A stretch of DNA of 64,000 nucleotides from Vulcanococcus sp. Clear-D1 (GCF_014654725.1 NZ_JACVZV010000006.1:31628-95627), one strand, 5' to 3'; counted from the stretch's first letter, positions 1 through 9,915 are shown. The notes: generated from the letters alone by a model not told the origin. A program made the numbers and translations.

Positions 1-35
1 AACCGACAGCCAGGTTGCAGATCACTGCAGGTGCC

Positions 36-52
36 GGACGGGTTGCCCGTCC
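36..52 (+). repeat. perfect hairpin in rimP leader
   Basis: Seven-base arms GGACGGG and CCCGTCC flank a TTG loop, ending 18 bases before the rimP start. No T-run follows, so it is not an obvious intrinsic terminator. It could be an RNA stem in the leader of the rimP-nusA-infB operon or chance in GC-rich DNA. Confidence 0.5.
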
Positions 53-70
53 CCCGACCAGCGATCCGGC

Positions 71-544
71 TTGCCGCATCCACTCATCCCCGACCTCGAG
101 CACCTGGCGAGCCAGGTAGCCGCCGACGCCGGATTTCAGGTGTGCGGCTTGCAGCTGCTCACCCACCGCATCCCGATGACGCTGCAGGTGCAGCTGCGTC
201 TGGCGGATGGCGGCGACGTGAGCCTCGACAACTGCGCCAGCTTCAGCGGCGTGCTGGGCGAGGCGCTGGAGGCAGCCAGCCTGATCGAGGAGGCCTATGT
301 TCTGGAAATCAGCAGCCCAGGCATCCCTGAAACGCTGAACGACGATCGGGATTTCCGCAGCTTTCGCGGCTTTCCGGTGTGCGTTCGCTATCGCGATGCC
401 AAAACCGGTGCCGAGGCCGAACGGGAAGGCCTCCTGCTGGAACGCACCGACGACAGCGTGCTGATCAATGTGCGCGGCCGCTCGGTTCGCCTTTCCCGCG
501 CCGATGTGATCACCGTGCGCCTCACCACGCCCACCGAGGGTTAA
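71..544 (+). CDS. rimP: ribosome maturation factor RimP
   Basis: Cytoplasmic factor needed for 30S subunit maturation. The 157-residue product has the family's usual length, with an N-terminal alpha/beta half containing SLDNCASFSGVLGEALEAA and the motif EISSPGI, followed by a small beta-barrel C-terminal half from about residue 90. Translation starts at TTG (71); no in-frame ATG gives a complete N-terminus. It is first in the conserved rimP-nusA-ylxR-infB order, which strongly supports the call. The gap to nusA is 53 bases, so co-transcription is likely. Confidence 0.93.
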   Translation: MPHPLIPDLEHLASQVAADAGFQVCGLQLLTHRIPMTLQVQLRLADGGDVSLDNCASFSGVLGEALEAASLIEEAYVLEISSPGIPETLNDDRDFRSFRGFPVCVRYRDAKTGAEAEREGLLLERTDDSVLINVRGRSVRLSRADVITVRLTTPTEG

Positions 545-597
545 AGCGCCAGCCGCTCTCAGCCCACCCCGAAGACCACCCGTTTCTCCCTCCACCC

Positions 598-2043
598 ATG
601 GCCCTGGTTCTCCTCCCCGGTCTGTCGAACCTGATCGAGGACATCAGCGAAGAGAAAAAGCTGCCTGCCCAGGTGGTGGAATCGGCCCTGCGCGAGGCTC
701 TGCTCAAGGGCTATGAGCGCTATCGCCGCACCCTGTATCTGGGCATCAGCGAAGACCCGTTCGAGGAGGACTACTTCTCCAACTTCGACGTGGCACTGGA
801 CCTCGATGAAGAGGGTTACCGGGTGCTCGCCTCCAAGATCATCGTGGAGGAGGTGGAGAGCGAAGACCACCAGATCGCCCTGGCTGAGGTGATGCAGGTG
901 GCCGAGGACGCCCAGGTGGGCGACACCGTGGTGCTCGACGTCACCCCCGAGAAAGAGGATTTCGGCCGCATGGCCGCCGCCACCACCAAGCAGGTGCTGG
1001 CCCAGAAGCTGCGCGATCAGCAGCGCCGGATGATCCAGGAGGAGTTCGCGGATCTCGAGGATCCGGTGCTCACCGCCCGCGTGATCCGCTTCGAGCGCCA
1101 GAGCGTGATCATGGCCGTGAGCAGCGGCCTGGGCCGTCCCGAGGTGGAGGCCGAGCTGCCCCGCCGCGATCAGTTGCCCAACGACAACTACCGCGCCAAC
1201 GCCACCTTCAAGGTCTTCCTCAAGGAGGTGAGCGAGGTGCCCCGCCGCGGACCGCAGCTGTTCGTGAGCCGCGCCAACGCCGGCCTGGTGGTGTACCTGT
1301 TCGAGAACGAGGTGCCCGAGATCCAGGAGGGTTCGGTGCGCATCGTGGCCGTGGCCCGCGAGGCCAATCCCCCCAGCCGCTCGGTGGGCCCGCGCACCAA
1401 GGTGGCCGTGGATTCGGTGGAGCGCGAAGTGGATCCGGTGGGTGCCTGCATCGGCGCCCGCGGCTCCCGCATTCAGCAGGTGGTGAACGAGCTGCGCGGC
1501 GAAAAGATCGACGTGATCCGCTGGTCGCAGGACCCGGGCCAGTACATCGCCAACTCCCTCAGCCCCGCCCGCGTGGAAGCGGTGCGCCTGGTGGACCCCG
1601 AAGGCCAGCACGCCCACGTGCTCGTGCCGCCCGATCAGCTGAGCCTGGCCATCGGCCGCGAGGGCCAGAACGTGCGCCTGGCCGCCCGCCTCACCGGCTG
1701 GAAGATCGACATCAAGAACAGCACGGAATACGACCAGTCCTCGGAAGACGAGAAGGTGGCTGAGCTGATCGCCCAACGCCAGGAAGAGGAAGCCCTGCAG
1801 GCGGAAGCCGAAGCCCGCCTCGAAGCGGAGCAGGCCCTGCGCGCTGAAGAGGATGCCCGTCTGCGCGAGCTATATCCGCTGCCGGAAGACGAGGAGGAGT
1901 ACGGCGCGGAAGACGCTGACGAGGAATCCTCCAACGAAGAGCCTGCGGCTCAAGAGGGCACCGCAACAGCCACGGAAGAGGCCAGCGAAGACACCACTGA
2001 AGACGTGGTGGCGGAAGCCGATGACGAGGATGGAGCCCGGTGA
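598..2043 (+). CDS. nusA: transcription termination/antitermination protein NusA
   Basis: RNA polymerase-binding elongation factor controlling pausing, termination and antitermination. The 481-residue product shows the N-terminal polymerase-binding domain (about 1-150), an S1-like segment from about 157, a first KH region around 272 (GACIGARGSRIQQVVNELRG) and a second around 339-378 (LSLAIGREGQNVRLAARLTG). The tail after about residue 378 is a Glu/Ala-rich acidic extension instead of the repeats found in E. coli NusA. The open frame extends upstream to 379, but ATG 598 begins the recognisable N-terminus. The stop overlaps the ylxR start (GTGA), implying translational coupling. Confidence 0.96.
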   Translation: MALVLLPGLSNLIEDISEEKKLPAQVVESALREALLKGYERYRRTLYLGISEDPFEEDYFSNFDVALDLDEEGYRVLASKIIVEEVESEDHQIALAEVMQVAEDAQVGDTVVLDVTPEKEDFGRMAAATTKQVLAQKLRDQQRRMIQEEFADLEDPVLTARVIRFERQSVIMAVSSGLGRPEVEAELPRRDQLPNDNYRANATFKVFLKEVSEVPRRGPQLFVSRANAGLVVYLFENEVPEIQEGSVRIVAVAREANPPSRSVGPRTKVAVDSVEREVDPVGACIGARGSRIQQVVNELRGEKIDVIRWSQDPGQYIANSLSPARVEAVRLVDPEGQHAHVLVPPDQLSLAIGREGQNVRLAARLTGWKIDIKNSTEYDQSSEDEKVAELIAQRQEEEALQAEAEARLEAEQALRAEEDARLRELYPLPEDEEEYGAEDADEESSNEEPAAQEGTATATEEASEDTTEDVVAEADDEDGAR

Positions 2044-2318
2044 GTGAGCGCAGCGTCCTCAGGCGCTGCGTGACCTGCCGGCAGCTGTTGGATCGCCAAC
2101 AGCTCTGGCGGGTCATCCGCCTGGCGGACGGAGGACTCGCTCTCGACAAGGGCATGGGCCGATCGGCCTACCTCTGCCCGAGCCAGAGCTGTCTCGAGGA
2201 AGCCAAGCGCCGCAAGAAACTGCAGAAGGCCCTGCGTTGCCAGGTTGCAGATTCCATCTACGCGGCATTGGAGCAGCGCCTGCACGCCACCTCATCTGCA
2301 GGCTCTGAGGCAAGATGA
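2040..2318 (+). CDS. ylxR: YlxR family RNA-binding protein (DUF448)
   Basis: Small basic protein of the YlxR family, normally encoded between nusA and infB. The 92-residue product has the hallmark RRCVTCRQ near the N-terminus and GRSAYLCPSQSCLEEAKRRK in the middle, matching the family's Cys and Arg signature. It starts at GTG and overlaps the nusA stop by four bases. The family is implicated in RNA binding and in regulating RNase P or transcription in other bacteria; its precise job here is unknown. Confidence 0.92.
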   Translation: MSERSVLRRCVTCRQLLDRQQLWRVIRLADGGLALDKGMGRSAYLCPSQSCLEEAKRRKKLQKALRCQVADSIYAALEQRLHATSSAGSEAR

Positions 2319-2323
2319 ATGTT

Positions 2324-2365
2324 GGCCTCACCGTGTGTGGAGGCCCGGTGGCACCCGTGGCACCG
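2324..2365 (+). repeat. two tandem inverted repeats in the ylxR-infB spacer
   Basis: GGCCTC (2324-2329) pairs with GAGGCC (2340-2345), and directly after it CGGTG (2346-2350) pairs with CACCG (2361-2365). They fill most of the 64-base spacer before infB. There is no T-run, so an RNA processing or attenuation structure is more likely than a terminator. Confidence 0.45.
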
Positions 2366-2382
2366 ACCCTTTGGAGCACTGA

Positions 2383-5300
2383 ATGACCAGCAGCGGCAAA
2401 GTCAGGATTTACGAGCTGTCCAAGGACTTGGGCCTTGAGAACAAGGATGTGCTCGATGCCGCCGAGAAGCTCTCGATCGCCGCGAAGAGCCACAGCAGCT
2501 CCATTAGTGACGACGAGGCAGCCCGCATCCGCAGCCTGATCAAGACTGGCGCTAACGGCTCCAAGGCCGCCGCCGCACCAGCCCCGGCTGCGCCGCCCCA
2601 GAAAGCCATTCTCTCGGTGAAGAAAGCACCGTCTGCCCCGGCTCCTGCCGCTCCTAAGGCACCGAAACCGGCAGCCAGCGCCCCTGCCGCACCGGTGAAA
2701 CCGGCGCCTGTGCAACCCCCGGCCGCCGCGAAGCCCGCCGCAGCCAAACCTGTTGCCGCCAAGCCTCCCGTTACGGCACCGGCCCGCCCTGCAGCGCCCG
2801 CACCGGCTGCGGCCAAACCCGCTGCTCCCGCTCCCCGGCCGGCCGCACCGGCCCCGCAGGCGGCCAAACCCGTCGCGCCCCCCGCACGCCCGGCTGCTCC
2901 GGTTGCGCCTCCGGCCCGGCCTGCAGCAGCCAAACCGGCTGGGGCACCAGCGCGCCCCGGCGCTCCGGCCCCCGGCCGCCCCGCTCCAGCAATCGTGTCG
3001 AAAGCGCCTGCGGGTGCGCCCCCTGCCCGCAAACCAGCACCTCCTAATGCCGCCACACCGGCTCGCCCTGTGGCACCGCCGCAACGGCCCGCAGTAGCAC
3101 CCTCACGTCCCGGTGCACCGGCGCCCAGCCGTCCTGCAGCCGGTGGCGGCGGCAATAAGCCCCAACTCGTCGGGCGTCCCCAGAGCGGTCAGGGCGGCAG
3201 CCGCCCGGCGCCCCCGTCGGGTCGTCCATCCCTGAGCCAACGGCCGGGCATGCCCACACGCCCCGGCGCCCCGGCTCCCGTGCGCGGAGCCAAACCGGGC
3301 ACTCCACCGGCCAGGCCGCAGGTCGAGCTGGTGGGCAAACCGATTCGCCGCGATGTGAGCGGCCCAGCTGGCGGCGGCAATCGCCCAGCGCCGCCCACAC
3401 GCCCCGGCATGCCCGGCATGCGCAAGCCGGTGGCCCCTGGCGAGCTGATGCAGCTGCAAAAGCCTGGTGCACGCCCCGCCGCTGCCCCGCCCCGCCGCCC
3501 TGGTGCACCCGCAGGCGTGGGTGCTGGCGCCGCAGCCCCCGGCGGTGACGAGGCCGCCCGGCCGATCGCCACACCTCCCTCGGCGCCCCGCCGCCCGAAT
3601 TTCCGGGCACCCCAGCCTCCCGCTGGCGGCCGCCCCCGGCGCCCCGATTGGGACGACAGCGCCAAGCTGGAAGCCCTGCGCAGCCGCTCGCCGCAGAAAC
3701 AGCGCCAGAAGGTGCACATCATTGGCGAGAACGACGATGCGCTGACGGCAGAAACTGGCGGCTTCGCCGGCGAACAGGAAGCCGTGGTGCTGCAGGCCTC
3801 CCTGGCCCGCCCCGCCAAGCCGAAGAGCACTGCCACCGCCCAGCGCAAGCCCACGGCCGTTACCCGCAAGCGCAAGAAGGAAACCACCCGTCAGCGCCAG
3901 CGCCGCCGCGCCATGGAGCTGCGGGCTGCCCGCGAGGCCAAGCAGCAGCGGCCCGAAATGCTGGTGGTGCCGGAGGGCAACCTCACGGTGCAGGAGCTGG
4001 CCGATCGCCTGGGCGTGGACAGCTCCGAGATCATCAAGAGCCTGTTCTTTAAGGGCATCATCGCCACCGTCACCCAAACCCTCGATCTCTCCGCGATCGA
4101 GACGGTGTCGGACGAGTTCGGCGTGCCGGTGCTCGAAGACGACGTGGAGGCCGCTGCCGCCAAGACGGTGGAGATGATCGAGGAGAGCGACCTGGCTCAC
4201 CTGATCCGCCGCCCGCCTGTGGTGACCGTGATGGGCCACGTGGACCACGGCAAAACCAGCCTGCTCGACTCGATCCGCAAAACCCGTGTCACGGCCGGCG
4301 AAGCCGGGGGCATCACCCAGCACATCGGTGCTTACCAGGTGGAAGTGCCCCACGCCGGCGAGCAGCGCAAGATCACCTTCCTCGACACCCCGGGCCACGA
4401 GGCGTTCACCGCCATGCGTGCCCGCGGCACCAAGGTGACCGATGTGGCCGTGCTGGTGGTGGCCGCCGATGACGGCGTGCGCCCTCAGACCCTGGAGGCC
4501 ATCAGCCACGCCCGCGCCGCCAAGGTGCCGATCCTGGTGGCGATCAACAAGATCGACAAGGAAGGCGCCTCTGCGGATCGGGTGAAACAGGAGCTCTCCG
4601 CCCACGAACTCGTGGCGGAGGACTGGGGCGGCAACACCGTGATGGTGCCGGTGAGCGCCATCAAGGGCGAGAACATCGACAAGCTGCTCGAGATGATCCT
4701 GCTGGTCTCCGAAGTGGAAGACCTGCAGGCCAACCCCGACCGCATGGCCAAGGGCACCGTGATCGAGGCACACCTCGACAAGGCCAAGGGCCCTGTGGCC
4801 ACCCTGCTCATCCAGAACGGCACCCTGCGCACCGGCGATGTGCTGGCGGCAGGCCCGATCCTGGGCAAGGTGCGCGCCATGGTCGACGACAACGGCAAGC
4901 GCGTGAAGGAAGCCGGCCCCTCCTATGCGGTGGAAGCCCTGGGCTTCAGCGAAGTGCCCACCGCCGGCGATGAGTTCGAGGTCTACCCCGACGAGAAGGC
5001 CGCCCGCGCCGTGGTGGGCGATCGCGCCACCGAGGCCCGCGCCACCCGACTGGCTCAGCAGATGGCCTCCCGCCGGGTGTCGCTGGCGTCGATGTCGGGC
5101 CAGGCCAGCGAGGGCGAGCTCAAGGAGCTCAATCTGATCCTCAAAGCCGACGTGCAGGGTTCGGTGGAAGCCATCCTCGGCTCCCTCGAACAGCTGCCCC
5201 GCGAAGAGGTTCAGGTGCGGGTGCTGCTCTCGGCACCGGGCGAGATCACCGAAACCGACGTGGATCTGGCCGCTGCTTCCGGCGCCGTGATTGTGGGCTT

Positions 5301-5736
5301 CAACACCTCGATGGCACCGGGCGCCAAGCGCGCCGCCGATGCCACCGGTGTGGATGTGCGCGATTACGACGTGATCTACAAGCTGCTCGAAGACATCCAG
5401 ATGGCCATGGAAGGCCTGCTGGAACCCGAGCTGGTGGAAGAGAACCTCGGCGAAGCCGAAGTGCGGGCCGTGTTCACCATCGGCAAGAGCGCTGTGGCGG
5501 GCTGCTACGTCACCAACGGCAAGCTGCAGCGCAACTGCAAGGTGCGCGTCTGGCGCGGCAAGGAAAAGGTGTACGAGGGCGACCTCGACTCCCTGCGCCG
5601 CGGCAAGGACGACCAGAAGGAAGTGGCCACCGGCTTCGAGTGCGGCATCGGCTGCGATCGCTTCGCCAACTGGCAGGAAGGCGACCGCGTTGAGGCCTAC
5701 AAACTGGTCACCCAACGCCGCACACTGAGCACCTGA
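2383..5736 (+). CDS. infB: translation initiation factor IF-2
   Basis: GTPase that delivers initiator tRNA to the 30S subunit. The 1117-residue product begins with a short IF2-N module ([20 protein letters not shown]), then about 350 residues of Ala/Pro/Lys-rich low-complexity sequence, a basic helical region ([20 protein letters not shown]), a second IF2-N module near 535, and the GTPase with G1 GHVDHGKTS near 616, DTPGHEAF near 668 and NKID near 722. The C-terminal IF2-C1/C2 barrels complete it. Cyanobacterial IF-2 usually has such a long N-terminal extension. ATG 2383 closes the operon begun by rimP. Confidence 0.97.
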   Translation: MTSSGKVRIYELSKDLGLENKDVLDAAEKLSIAAKSHSSSISDDEAARIRSLIKTGANGSKAAAAPAPAAPPQKAILSVKKAPSAPAPAAPKAPKPAASAPAAPVKPAPVQPPAAAKPAAAKPVAAKPPVTAPARPAAPAPAAAKPAAPAPRPAAPAPQAAKPVAPPARPAAPVAPPARPAAAKPAGAPARPGAPAPGRPAPAIVSKAPAGAPPARKPAPPNAATPARPVAPPQRPAVAPSRPGAPAPSRPAAGGGGNKPQLVGRPQSGQGGSRPAPPSGRPSLSQRPGMPTRPGAPAPVRGAKPGTPPARPQVELVGKPIRRDVSGPAGGGNRPAPPTRPGMPGMRKPVAPGELMQLQKPGARPAAAPPRRPGAPAGVGAGAAAPGGDEAARPIATPPSAPRRPNFRAPQPPAGGRPRRPDWDDSAKLEALRSRSPQKQRQKVHIIGENDDALTAETGGFAGEQEAVVLQASLARPAKPKSTATAQRKPTAVTRKRKKETTRQRQRRRAMELRAAREAKQQRPEMLVVPEGNLTVQELADRLGVDSSEIIKSLFFKGIIATVTQTLDLSAIETVSDEFGVPVLEDDVEAAAAKTVEMIEESDLAHLIRRPPVVTVMGHVDHGKTSLLDSIRKTRVTAGEAGGITQHIGAYQVEVPHAGEQRKITFLDTPGHEAFTAMRARGTKVTDVAVLVVAADDGVRPQTLEAISHARAAKVPILVAINKIDKEGASADRVKQELSAHELVAEDWGGNTVMVPVSAIKGENIDKLLEMILLVSEVEDLQANPDRMAKGTVIEAHLDKAKGPVATLLIQNGTLRTGDVLAAGPILGKVRAMVDDNGKRVKEAGPSYAVEALGFSEVPTAGDEFEVYPDEKAARAVVGDRATEARATRLAQQMASRRVSLASMSGQASEGELKELNLILKADVQGSVEAILGSLEQLPREEVQVRVLLSAPGEITETDVDLAAASGAVIVGFNTSMAPGAKRAADATGVDVRDYDVIYKLLEDIQMAMEGLLEPELVEENLGEAEVRAVFTIGKSAVAGCYVTNGKLQRNCKVRVWRGKEKVYEGDLDSLRRGKDDQKEVATGFECGIGCDRFANWQEGDRVEAYKLVTQRRTLST

Positions 5737-5752
5737 TCTGCAGCCGCACCCC

Positions 5753-6646
5753 GTGAATCCGGCAAGACGCGAACCCCTGCTGTGGCTCCAGCTCCTGGGG
5801 CTCGCGGCCTTGCCGCTCGAGGCGCTGCTGCTGCTTCTGGTTCTCGCTGGAGCGGATCCTGGCCCTCTGCCTGGCTTCGAACGGTTGCTGGCTTGGGCCC
5901 TGGGTGCGCTCGCGCCGGCTGTGTTGTTCTGGCGACTACCTCCCGACCTCTGGTCGCTGCTGCTGCTTCAGGTGCCCCTGCGCGGTCGCCGGCCCGAGCA
6001 ACTGCGGCTGAGCGCTCTGCAAACTGCCCTGCCTCTGAAGGTGATTGCGGCCTCGGGAGCCGCCGTGCTCCTGCCGCTCATTTGGATGATGGATGCCAAC
6101 GCTGGCTTGGCGTGGGCCTGGTCGCCCCTTTCGGCCAGCCCGCGGTTGGTGGTGCTCCTGGTGAGCCTGCCGCTGCTCAGCTTGATGCAATGGCACTGGC
6201 ACCAGCTGGTGCAAACCCTCTGGCTGTTCAGCCAGCCTGCGGCACTGGTGGAGCAAAGCCTGCCCCTCACCCAGGCACAGGCCGCCGATCACCGCCTGAA
6301 TCTGGGACTCCCTCTGCTGCTCTTGCCGCCGCTGACGATCGAATCACCGGCGCCCAAACCCGAACCCACCTCCCAACCCGAGGCTGCAACGGAACGCGCC
6401 ACACCTCCGCAGCCTGAACCAAGCGAAGCGGTTACTGAAGAGCCCATCGAGGAAGCCGCCCCGGAAGCTCCGGCTCAAGCTCCGATGCAGGAGCCTGAGC
6501 CCGAAGCCAACCCCGAGGCTGACGCCGACTCAGGCGGCTTCATCGTCGAGGCTGGGGTTGCGGTCGCGCCAGAGGAGACCGCCGAAGAGCACGAGAGCCC
6601 CAATCTGGATCCCAAGGTCGCTGAGGGCGACGGCCTCACCAGCTGA
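5753..6646 (+). CDS. low-complexity-tail membrane protein
   Basis: Conserved cyanobacterial protein of unknown function found next to infB. The 297-residue product starts with two hydrophobic segments (about residues 12-32 and 42-60), has two more hydrophobic stretches around 100-150, and ends in a Pro/Glu/Ala-rich tail of over 100 residues. It starts at GTG 5753, 16 bases after the infB stop. The last 117 bases overlap the antisense DUF3493 gene, so part of the tail's composition is forced by the opposite coding strand. No enzymatic motif is visible. Confidence 0.7.
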   Translation: MNPARREPLLWLQLLGLAALPLEALLLLLVLAGADPGPLPGFERLLAWALGALAPAVLFWRLPPDLWSLLLLQVPLRGRRPEQLRLSALQTALPLKVIAASGAAVLLPLIWMMDANAGLAWAWSPLSASPRLVVLLVSLPLLSLMQWHWHQLVQTLWLFSQPAALVEQSLPLTQAQAADHRLNLGLPLLLLPPLTIESPAPKPEPTSQPEAATERATPPQPEPSEAVTEEPIEEAAPEAPAQAPMQEPEPEANPEADADSGGFIVEAGVAVAPEETAEEHESPNLDPKVAEGDGLTS

Positions 6647-6799
6647 AGCGCGCATCGTCATCGTGGCGAGGCCTACGGCCGCGGACGCGGTGAAAGCCAG
6701 CCAAAGCCCTCGCCTGAGCCCACGCCAAGGTGTCTTGGCTTCCTGCAGCAAACGCGCCCGCAGGGCTGGATCCAGGGGCTCGCGGGACTGTGGTGCCAT
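6530..6799 (-). CDS. DUF3493 membrane protein (LPA3-related)
   Basis: An 89-residue protein whose core LRARLLQEAKTPWRGLRRGL followed by two hydrophobic segments, ending in ALVLFGGLLWRD, matches the cyanobacterial/plastid DUF3493 family. A plant relative, LPA3, assists photosystem II assembly; the role here is inferred from that relationship. The start is ATG (CAT at 6797-6799). Its 3' 117 bases overlap the tail of the gene on the other strand, which is unusually long for an antisense overlap. Confidence 0.8.
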   Translation of the reverse strand: MAPQSREPLDPALRARLLQEAKTPWRGLRRGLWLAFTASAAVGLATMTMRASAGEAVALSDLGIQIGALVLFGGLLWRDRNPSLDDEAA

Positions 6800-6848
6800 A
6801 ACGCGAGCCCGAAGGGCGCAACAGCCTGAATGCTAATTTGATGCGGCT

Positions 6849-6920
<72 letters not shown>

Positions 6921-6974
6921 TTTTCAAAGAGTCAAAACAGAGCGCTAACGCCTGTACTCCAAGGGGTATTGTCC

Positions 6975-6996
6975 GCTTGATCAGCTGATCGCAAGC
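6975..6996. repeat. dyad-symmetric sequence downstream of tRNA-Thr
   Basis: A perfect palindrome GATCAGCTGATC (6979-6990) is extended by GCTT on one side and, after one extra G, by AAGC on the other. It lies in the 242-base spacer between tRNA-Thr and the reductase gene, where I see no gene. It may be a protein-binding site or a cruciform; there is no T-run. Confidence 0.4.
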
Positions 6997-7162
6997 TCTC
7001 TCTCTTTCGGCAATGACATCATTAGAAGAGCACATGATTCATCAGGCATGCCACCTGATTGCAATTCGTGGGGATTGCGTTCAGCCTGAATGATCTTCAC
7101 CAGAGGGTGCTGAAACACCTGCGCTGGCGTGCACATTCAGAACAGCCAGCCAGAATCCGGCC

Positions 7163-8227
7163 ATGGCCGATCTGTTCTCCCCCCTGCGCCTAGGCGAGCT
7201 GGAGCTCCCCAACCGCATCTGGATGGCACCGCTCACCCGTTGCCGAACCGAAATCGGCCACGTGCCCGGCGATCTGATGGCGGAGTACTACAGCCAACGC
7301 GCCAGTGCCGGGCTGATCGTGTCGGAGGCCACGATGGCGATGGAAGGTCATTCAGCCTTCTGGCACGAACCCGGCATCTACAACGACGCTCAGATCGAGG
7401 GCTGGCGCCTCACCACGGAGGCCGTGCATCAAGCCGGTGGTCGCATCGTGCTCCAGATCTGGCATGGCGGACGCGCCTGCCATCCCCTGCTCAATGGAGG
7501 GAGACAGCCCGTCGGCCCCAGCCCCCTGGCGATCACAGGCGATGAAGTACGTACGCCAGAAGGGAAGAAACCGTATGTGACGCCGCGGGAGCTCTCGGAT
7601 CAGGAACTCCCGCTCATCGTGGAAGGCTTCCGCCTAGCTGCGCGCCATGCCCTCCGCGCTGGTTTTGATGGCGTCGAAATCCATGGCGCCAACGGCTACC
7701 TGCTGGATTCATTTCTGCGGGATGGCAGCAATCAACGCCAAGGACATTACGGCGGCTCTCTGGAGAACCGCTCTCGGCTGTTAATGGAGGTGCTTGAGGC
7801 GGTCTCTCAGGAAACACCCCTGATGGGTCTTCGGCTTTCACCCCTCAACAGCTACAACGCGATGCGCGATTCAGATCCCATCGGACTGATCAGCTGGTTG
7901 GCGGAGCAGCTCAACGCGGTTCCCCTCGCCTATCTGCACCTGATGCGAGCCGACCTGCTTGGTCAGCAGCTCGGTGATGTGTTGACTCCCGCCAGGGAAC
8001 GGTTCAAGGGCGTCTTGGTCGCCAACCTGGGGTATGGAGCCAAGGAGGCCAACGCCGCCATCCAATCCGGCGCCGTGGATGCCGTGGCCTTCGGCCGGCC
8101 GTTCATCGCTAACCCCGATTTGCCGGCGCGTTTTCAGGCGAACGCCCCGCTCAGTACGGCCGATCCCACCACGTTTTACAGCGCCGGGCCCACTGGCTAC
8201 ATCGACTATCCACGCCTCAATGGGTAG
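7163..8227 (+). CDS. old yellow enzyme family alkene reductase (NemA-like)
   Basis: FMN-dependent NAD(P)H ene-reductase acting on activated double bonds such as enones or N-ethylmaleimide. The 354-residue TIM-barrel protein opens with LFSPLRLGELELPNRIWMAP and contains the FMN/active-site stretch HGANGYLLDSFLRDGSNQR followed by YGGSLENR, typical of the OYE family, and late phosphate-binding residues in VAFGRPFIANPDL. The substrate in vivo is unknown; related enzymes serve in detoxification. It starts at ATG 7163 and is 16 bases upstream of the deaminase gene, so the two may be co-transcribed. Confidence 0.9.
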   Translation: MADLFSPLRLGELELPNRIWMAPLTRCRTEIGHVPGDLMAEYYSQRASAGLIVSEATMAMEGHSAFWHEPGIYNDAQIEGWRLTTEAVHQAGGRIVLQIWHGGRACHPLLNGGRQPVGPSPLAITGDEVRTPEGKKPYVTPRELSDQELPLIVEGFRLAARHALRAGFDGVEIHGANGYLLDSFLRDGSNQRQGHYGGSLENRSRLLMEVLEAVSQETPLMGLRLSPLNSYNAMRDSDPIGLISWLAEQLNAVPLAYLHLMRADLLGQQLGDVLTPARERFKGVLVANLGYGAKEANAAIQSGAVDAVAFGRPFIANPDLPARFQANAPLSTADPTTFYSAGPTGYIDYPRLNG

Positions 8228-8243
8228 GCCCCGGGGTTGAACG

Positions 8244-8693
8244 ATGGATCAGACCACCATGCAGCGCTTGATGGCTGAAGCCCGCCAGGAAGCGGAGCAA
8301 AGCTGGGAGGAGGGTGGAATTCCAATCGGCGCTGTGCTCGCCCAGGAAGACGGCACGATCGTGGCCCGGGGGCACAACCAACGGGTGCAGAACGGTGACC
8401 CCACAAGCCATGGGGAAACCCAATGCATCCGCAATGCGGGGCGGCGCCGCGACTGGCGCGATCTCACGCTCGTCACCACACTTTCGCCCTGCCCAATGTG
8501 CGCTGGCACCGCCGTGCTGCTGGGCTTTCGCCGCGTGCTGATCGGTGAGCGAAAGAGCTTTCAGGGCGCCGAACAGTGGCTGCAGGAGGCCGGCATCCGC
8601 GTGGACTGCCTGGATGATCCGGCCTGCGAAGCCCTGATGCAGAAGATGCTGCAGGGCAAACCCGAACTGTGGGCGGAAGACATCGGCCAGTGA
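8244..8693 (+). CDS. cytidine/deoxycytidylate deaminase superfamily protein, Fcy1-like cytosine deaminase
   Basis: Zinc hydrolase of the CDA fold. In 149 residues it has the zinc motif pair SHGET (His and catalytic Glu) and LSPCPMCAGTAV (two Cys ligands). The HGE variant instead of HAE, together with TLSPC and the following GFRRVLIGE, resembles yeast cytosine deaminase Fcy1 more than TadA or guanine deaminase. The likely reaction is cytosine to uracil, a pyrimidine salvage step; the exact base is not proven from sequence. It converges on psbA across a shared terminator region. Confidence 0.78.
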   Translation: MDQTTMQRLMAEARQEAEQSWEEGGIPIGAVLAQEDGTIVARGHNQRVQNGDPTSHGETQCIRNAGRRRDWRDLTLVTTLSPCPMCAGTAVLLGFRRVLIGERKSFQGAEQWLQEAGIRVDCLDDPACEALMQKMLQGKPELWAEDIGQ

Positions 8694-8720
8694 TGGGCTT
8701 GGGTCCTCACCACATGCGCC

Positions 8721-8749
8721 CAACAAAAAGCCCCCGCTAACGCGGGGGC
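8721..8749 (-). terminator. intrinsic terminator of psbA
   Basis: On the minus strand, GCCCCCGC and GCGGGGGC form an eight-base stem with a four-base loop (8730-8749), followed by TTTTT (8729-8725). It lies 42 bases past the psbA stop. Confidence 0.9.
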
Positions 8750-8790
8750 CTTCCGATTCAACCAAGGTTGAACCGTGTTGAGGATCAACC

Positions 8791-9870
8791 TCAGCCGATG
8801 GCAGGTGCAGTCAGAGCCACGGGGGTGGCTTCTGCAGCAGCCAGGTCGAGGGGGAAGTTGTGAGCGTTGCGCTCGTGCATCACTTCCATGCCCAGACCAG
8901 CGCGGTTCAGCACGTCAGCCCAGGTGTTCAGAACACGACCCTGGGAATCCAGGATGGACTGGTTGAAGTTGAAACCGTTCAGGTTGAAGGCCATGGTGCT
9001 CACGCCCAGGGCGGTGAACCAGATGCCAACCACGGGCCAGGCAGCCAGGAAGAAGTGCAGGCTGCGGCTGTTGTTGAACGAGGCGTATTGGAAGATCAGG
9101 CGACCGAAGTAACCGTGGGCAGCCACGATGTTGTAGGTCTCTTCCTCTTGGCCGAACTTGTAGCCGTAGTTCTGGCTCTCGCTCTCGGTGGTTTCACGCA
9201 CCAGGGAGGAGGTCACCAGCGAGCCGTGCATGGCGGAGAACAGGGAGCCACCGAACACACCAGCCACACCAAGCATGTGGAAGGGGTGCATCAGGATGTT
9301 GTGCTCAGCCTGGAACACCAACATGTAGTTGAAGGTGCCGGAGATACCCAGGGGCATGGCGTCCGAGAAGGAGCCCTGACCGAAGGGATACACCAGGAAC
9401 ACAGCAGAGGCAGCAGCCACGGGTGCGCTGTAAGCAACGCAGATCCAGGGACGCATGCCCAGGCGGTAGGAGAGTTCCCACTCACGACCCATGTAGGCGT
9501 AGATGCCGATGAGGAAGTGGAAAACAACCAGCTGGAAAGGACCGCCGTTGTACAGCCACTCGTCGAGGCTGGCGGCTTCCCAAATGGGATAGAAGTGCAG
9601 ACCGATGGCGTTGCTGCTGGGGATCACAGCGCCGGAGATGATGTTGTTGCCATACATCAGGCTGCCGGCCACAGGCTCACGGATGCCGTCGATGTCGACG
9701 GGGGGAGCTGCGATGAAAGCAACGATGAAGCAGATGGTGGCTGCCAGCAGGCAGGGGATCATCAGAACGCCGAACCAACCCACATAGAGGCGGTTGTCGG
9801 TGCTGGTGACCCACTCGCAGAACTGGTTCCACGCAGAAGCGCCTTGGCGCTGCTGGAGAGTGGTGGTCAT
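8791..9870 (-). CDS. psbA: photosystem II D1 protein, high-light (Glu130) form
   Basis: Reaction-centre subunit carrying QB and the ligands of the Mn cluster, in the thylakoid membrane. The 359-residue protein starts [20 protein letters not shown] and shows five membrane helices. Residue 130, in [10 protein letters not shown], is Glu, the D1:2 high-light signature; low-light forms have Gln. The mature end LDLA344 is followed by a 15-residue extension removed by CtpA. The frame continues ten codons upstream, but ATG 9870 gives the universal N-terminus. Light regulation is expected from the family. Confidence 0.98.
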   Translation of the reverse strand: MTTTLQQRQGASAWNQFCEWVTSTDNRLYVGWFGVLMIPCLLAATICFIVAFIAAPPVDIDGIREPVAGSLMYGNNIISGAVIPSSNAIGLHFYPIWEAASLDEWLYNGGPFQLVVFHFLIGIYAYMGREWELSYRLGMRPWICVAYSAPVAAASAVFLVYPFGQGSFSDAMPLGISGTFNYMLVFQAEHNILMHPFHMLGVAGVFGGSLFSAMHGSLVTSSLVRETTESESQNYGYKFGQEEETYNIVAAHGYFGRLIFQYASFNNSRSLHFFLAAWPVVGIWFTALGVSTMAFNLNGFNFNQSILDSQGRVLNTWADVLNRAGLGMEVMHERNAHNFPLDLAAAEATPVALTAPAIG

Positions 9871-9901
9871 GAGTACGGGATACGTAGTGCTCAGCGGCAA
9901 A

Positions 9902-9915
9902 ACCTGAAATCAGGT
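9902..9915. repeat. inverted repeat in psbA leader
   Basis: ACCTGA and TCAGGT are separated by two bases, 32 bases upstream of the psbA ATG. It could form a stem in the psbA 5' UTR or be an operator half-site pair. Confidence 0.4.

Noticed and set aside
559..1776. 405-residue frame antisense to nusA
   Set aside because: Shadow frame with the same His/Gly/Leu bias and no recognisable domain.
3103..5715. 870-residue open frame antisense to infB
   Set aside because: High GC leaves few stops opposite real genes; composition is His/Gly/Ala/Leu-rich shadow and infB is certain.
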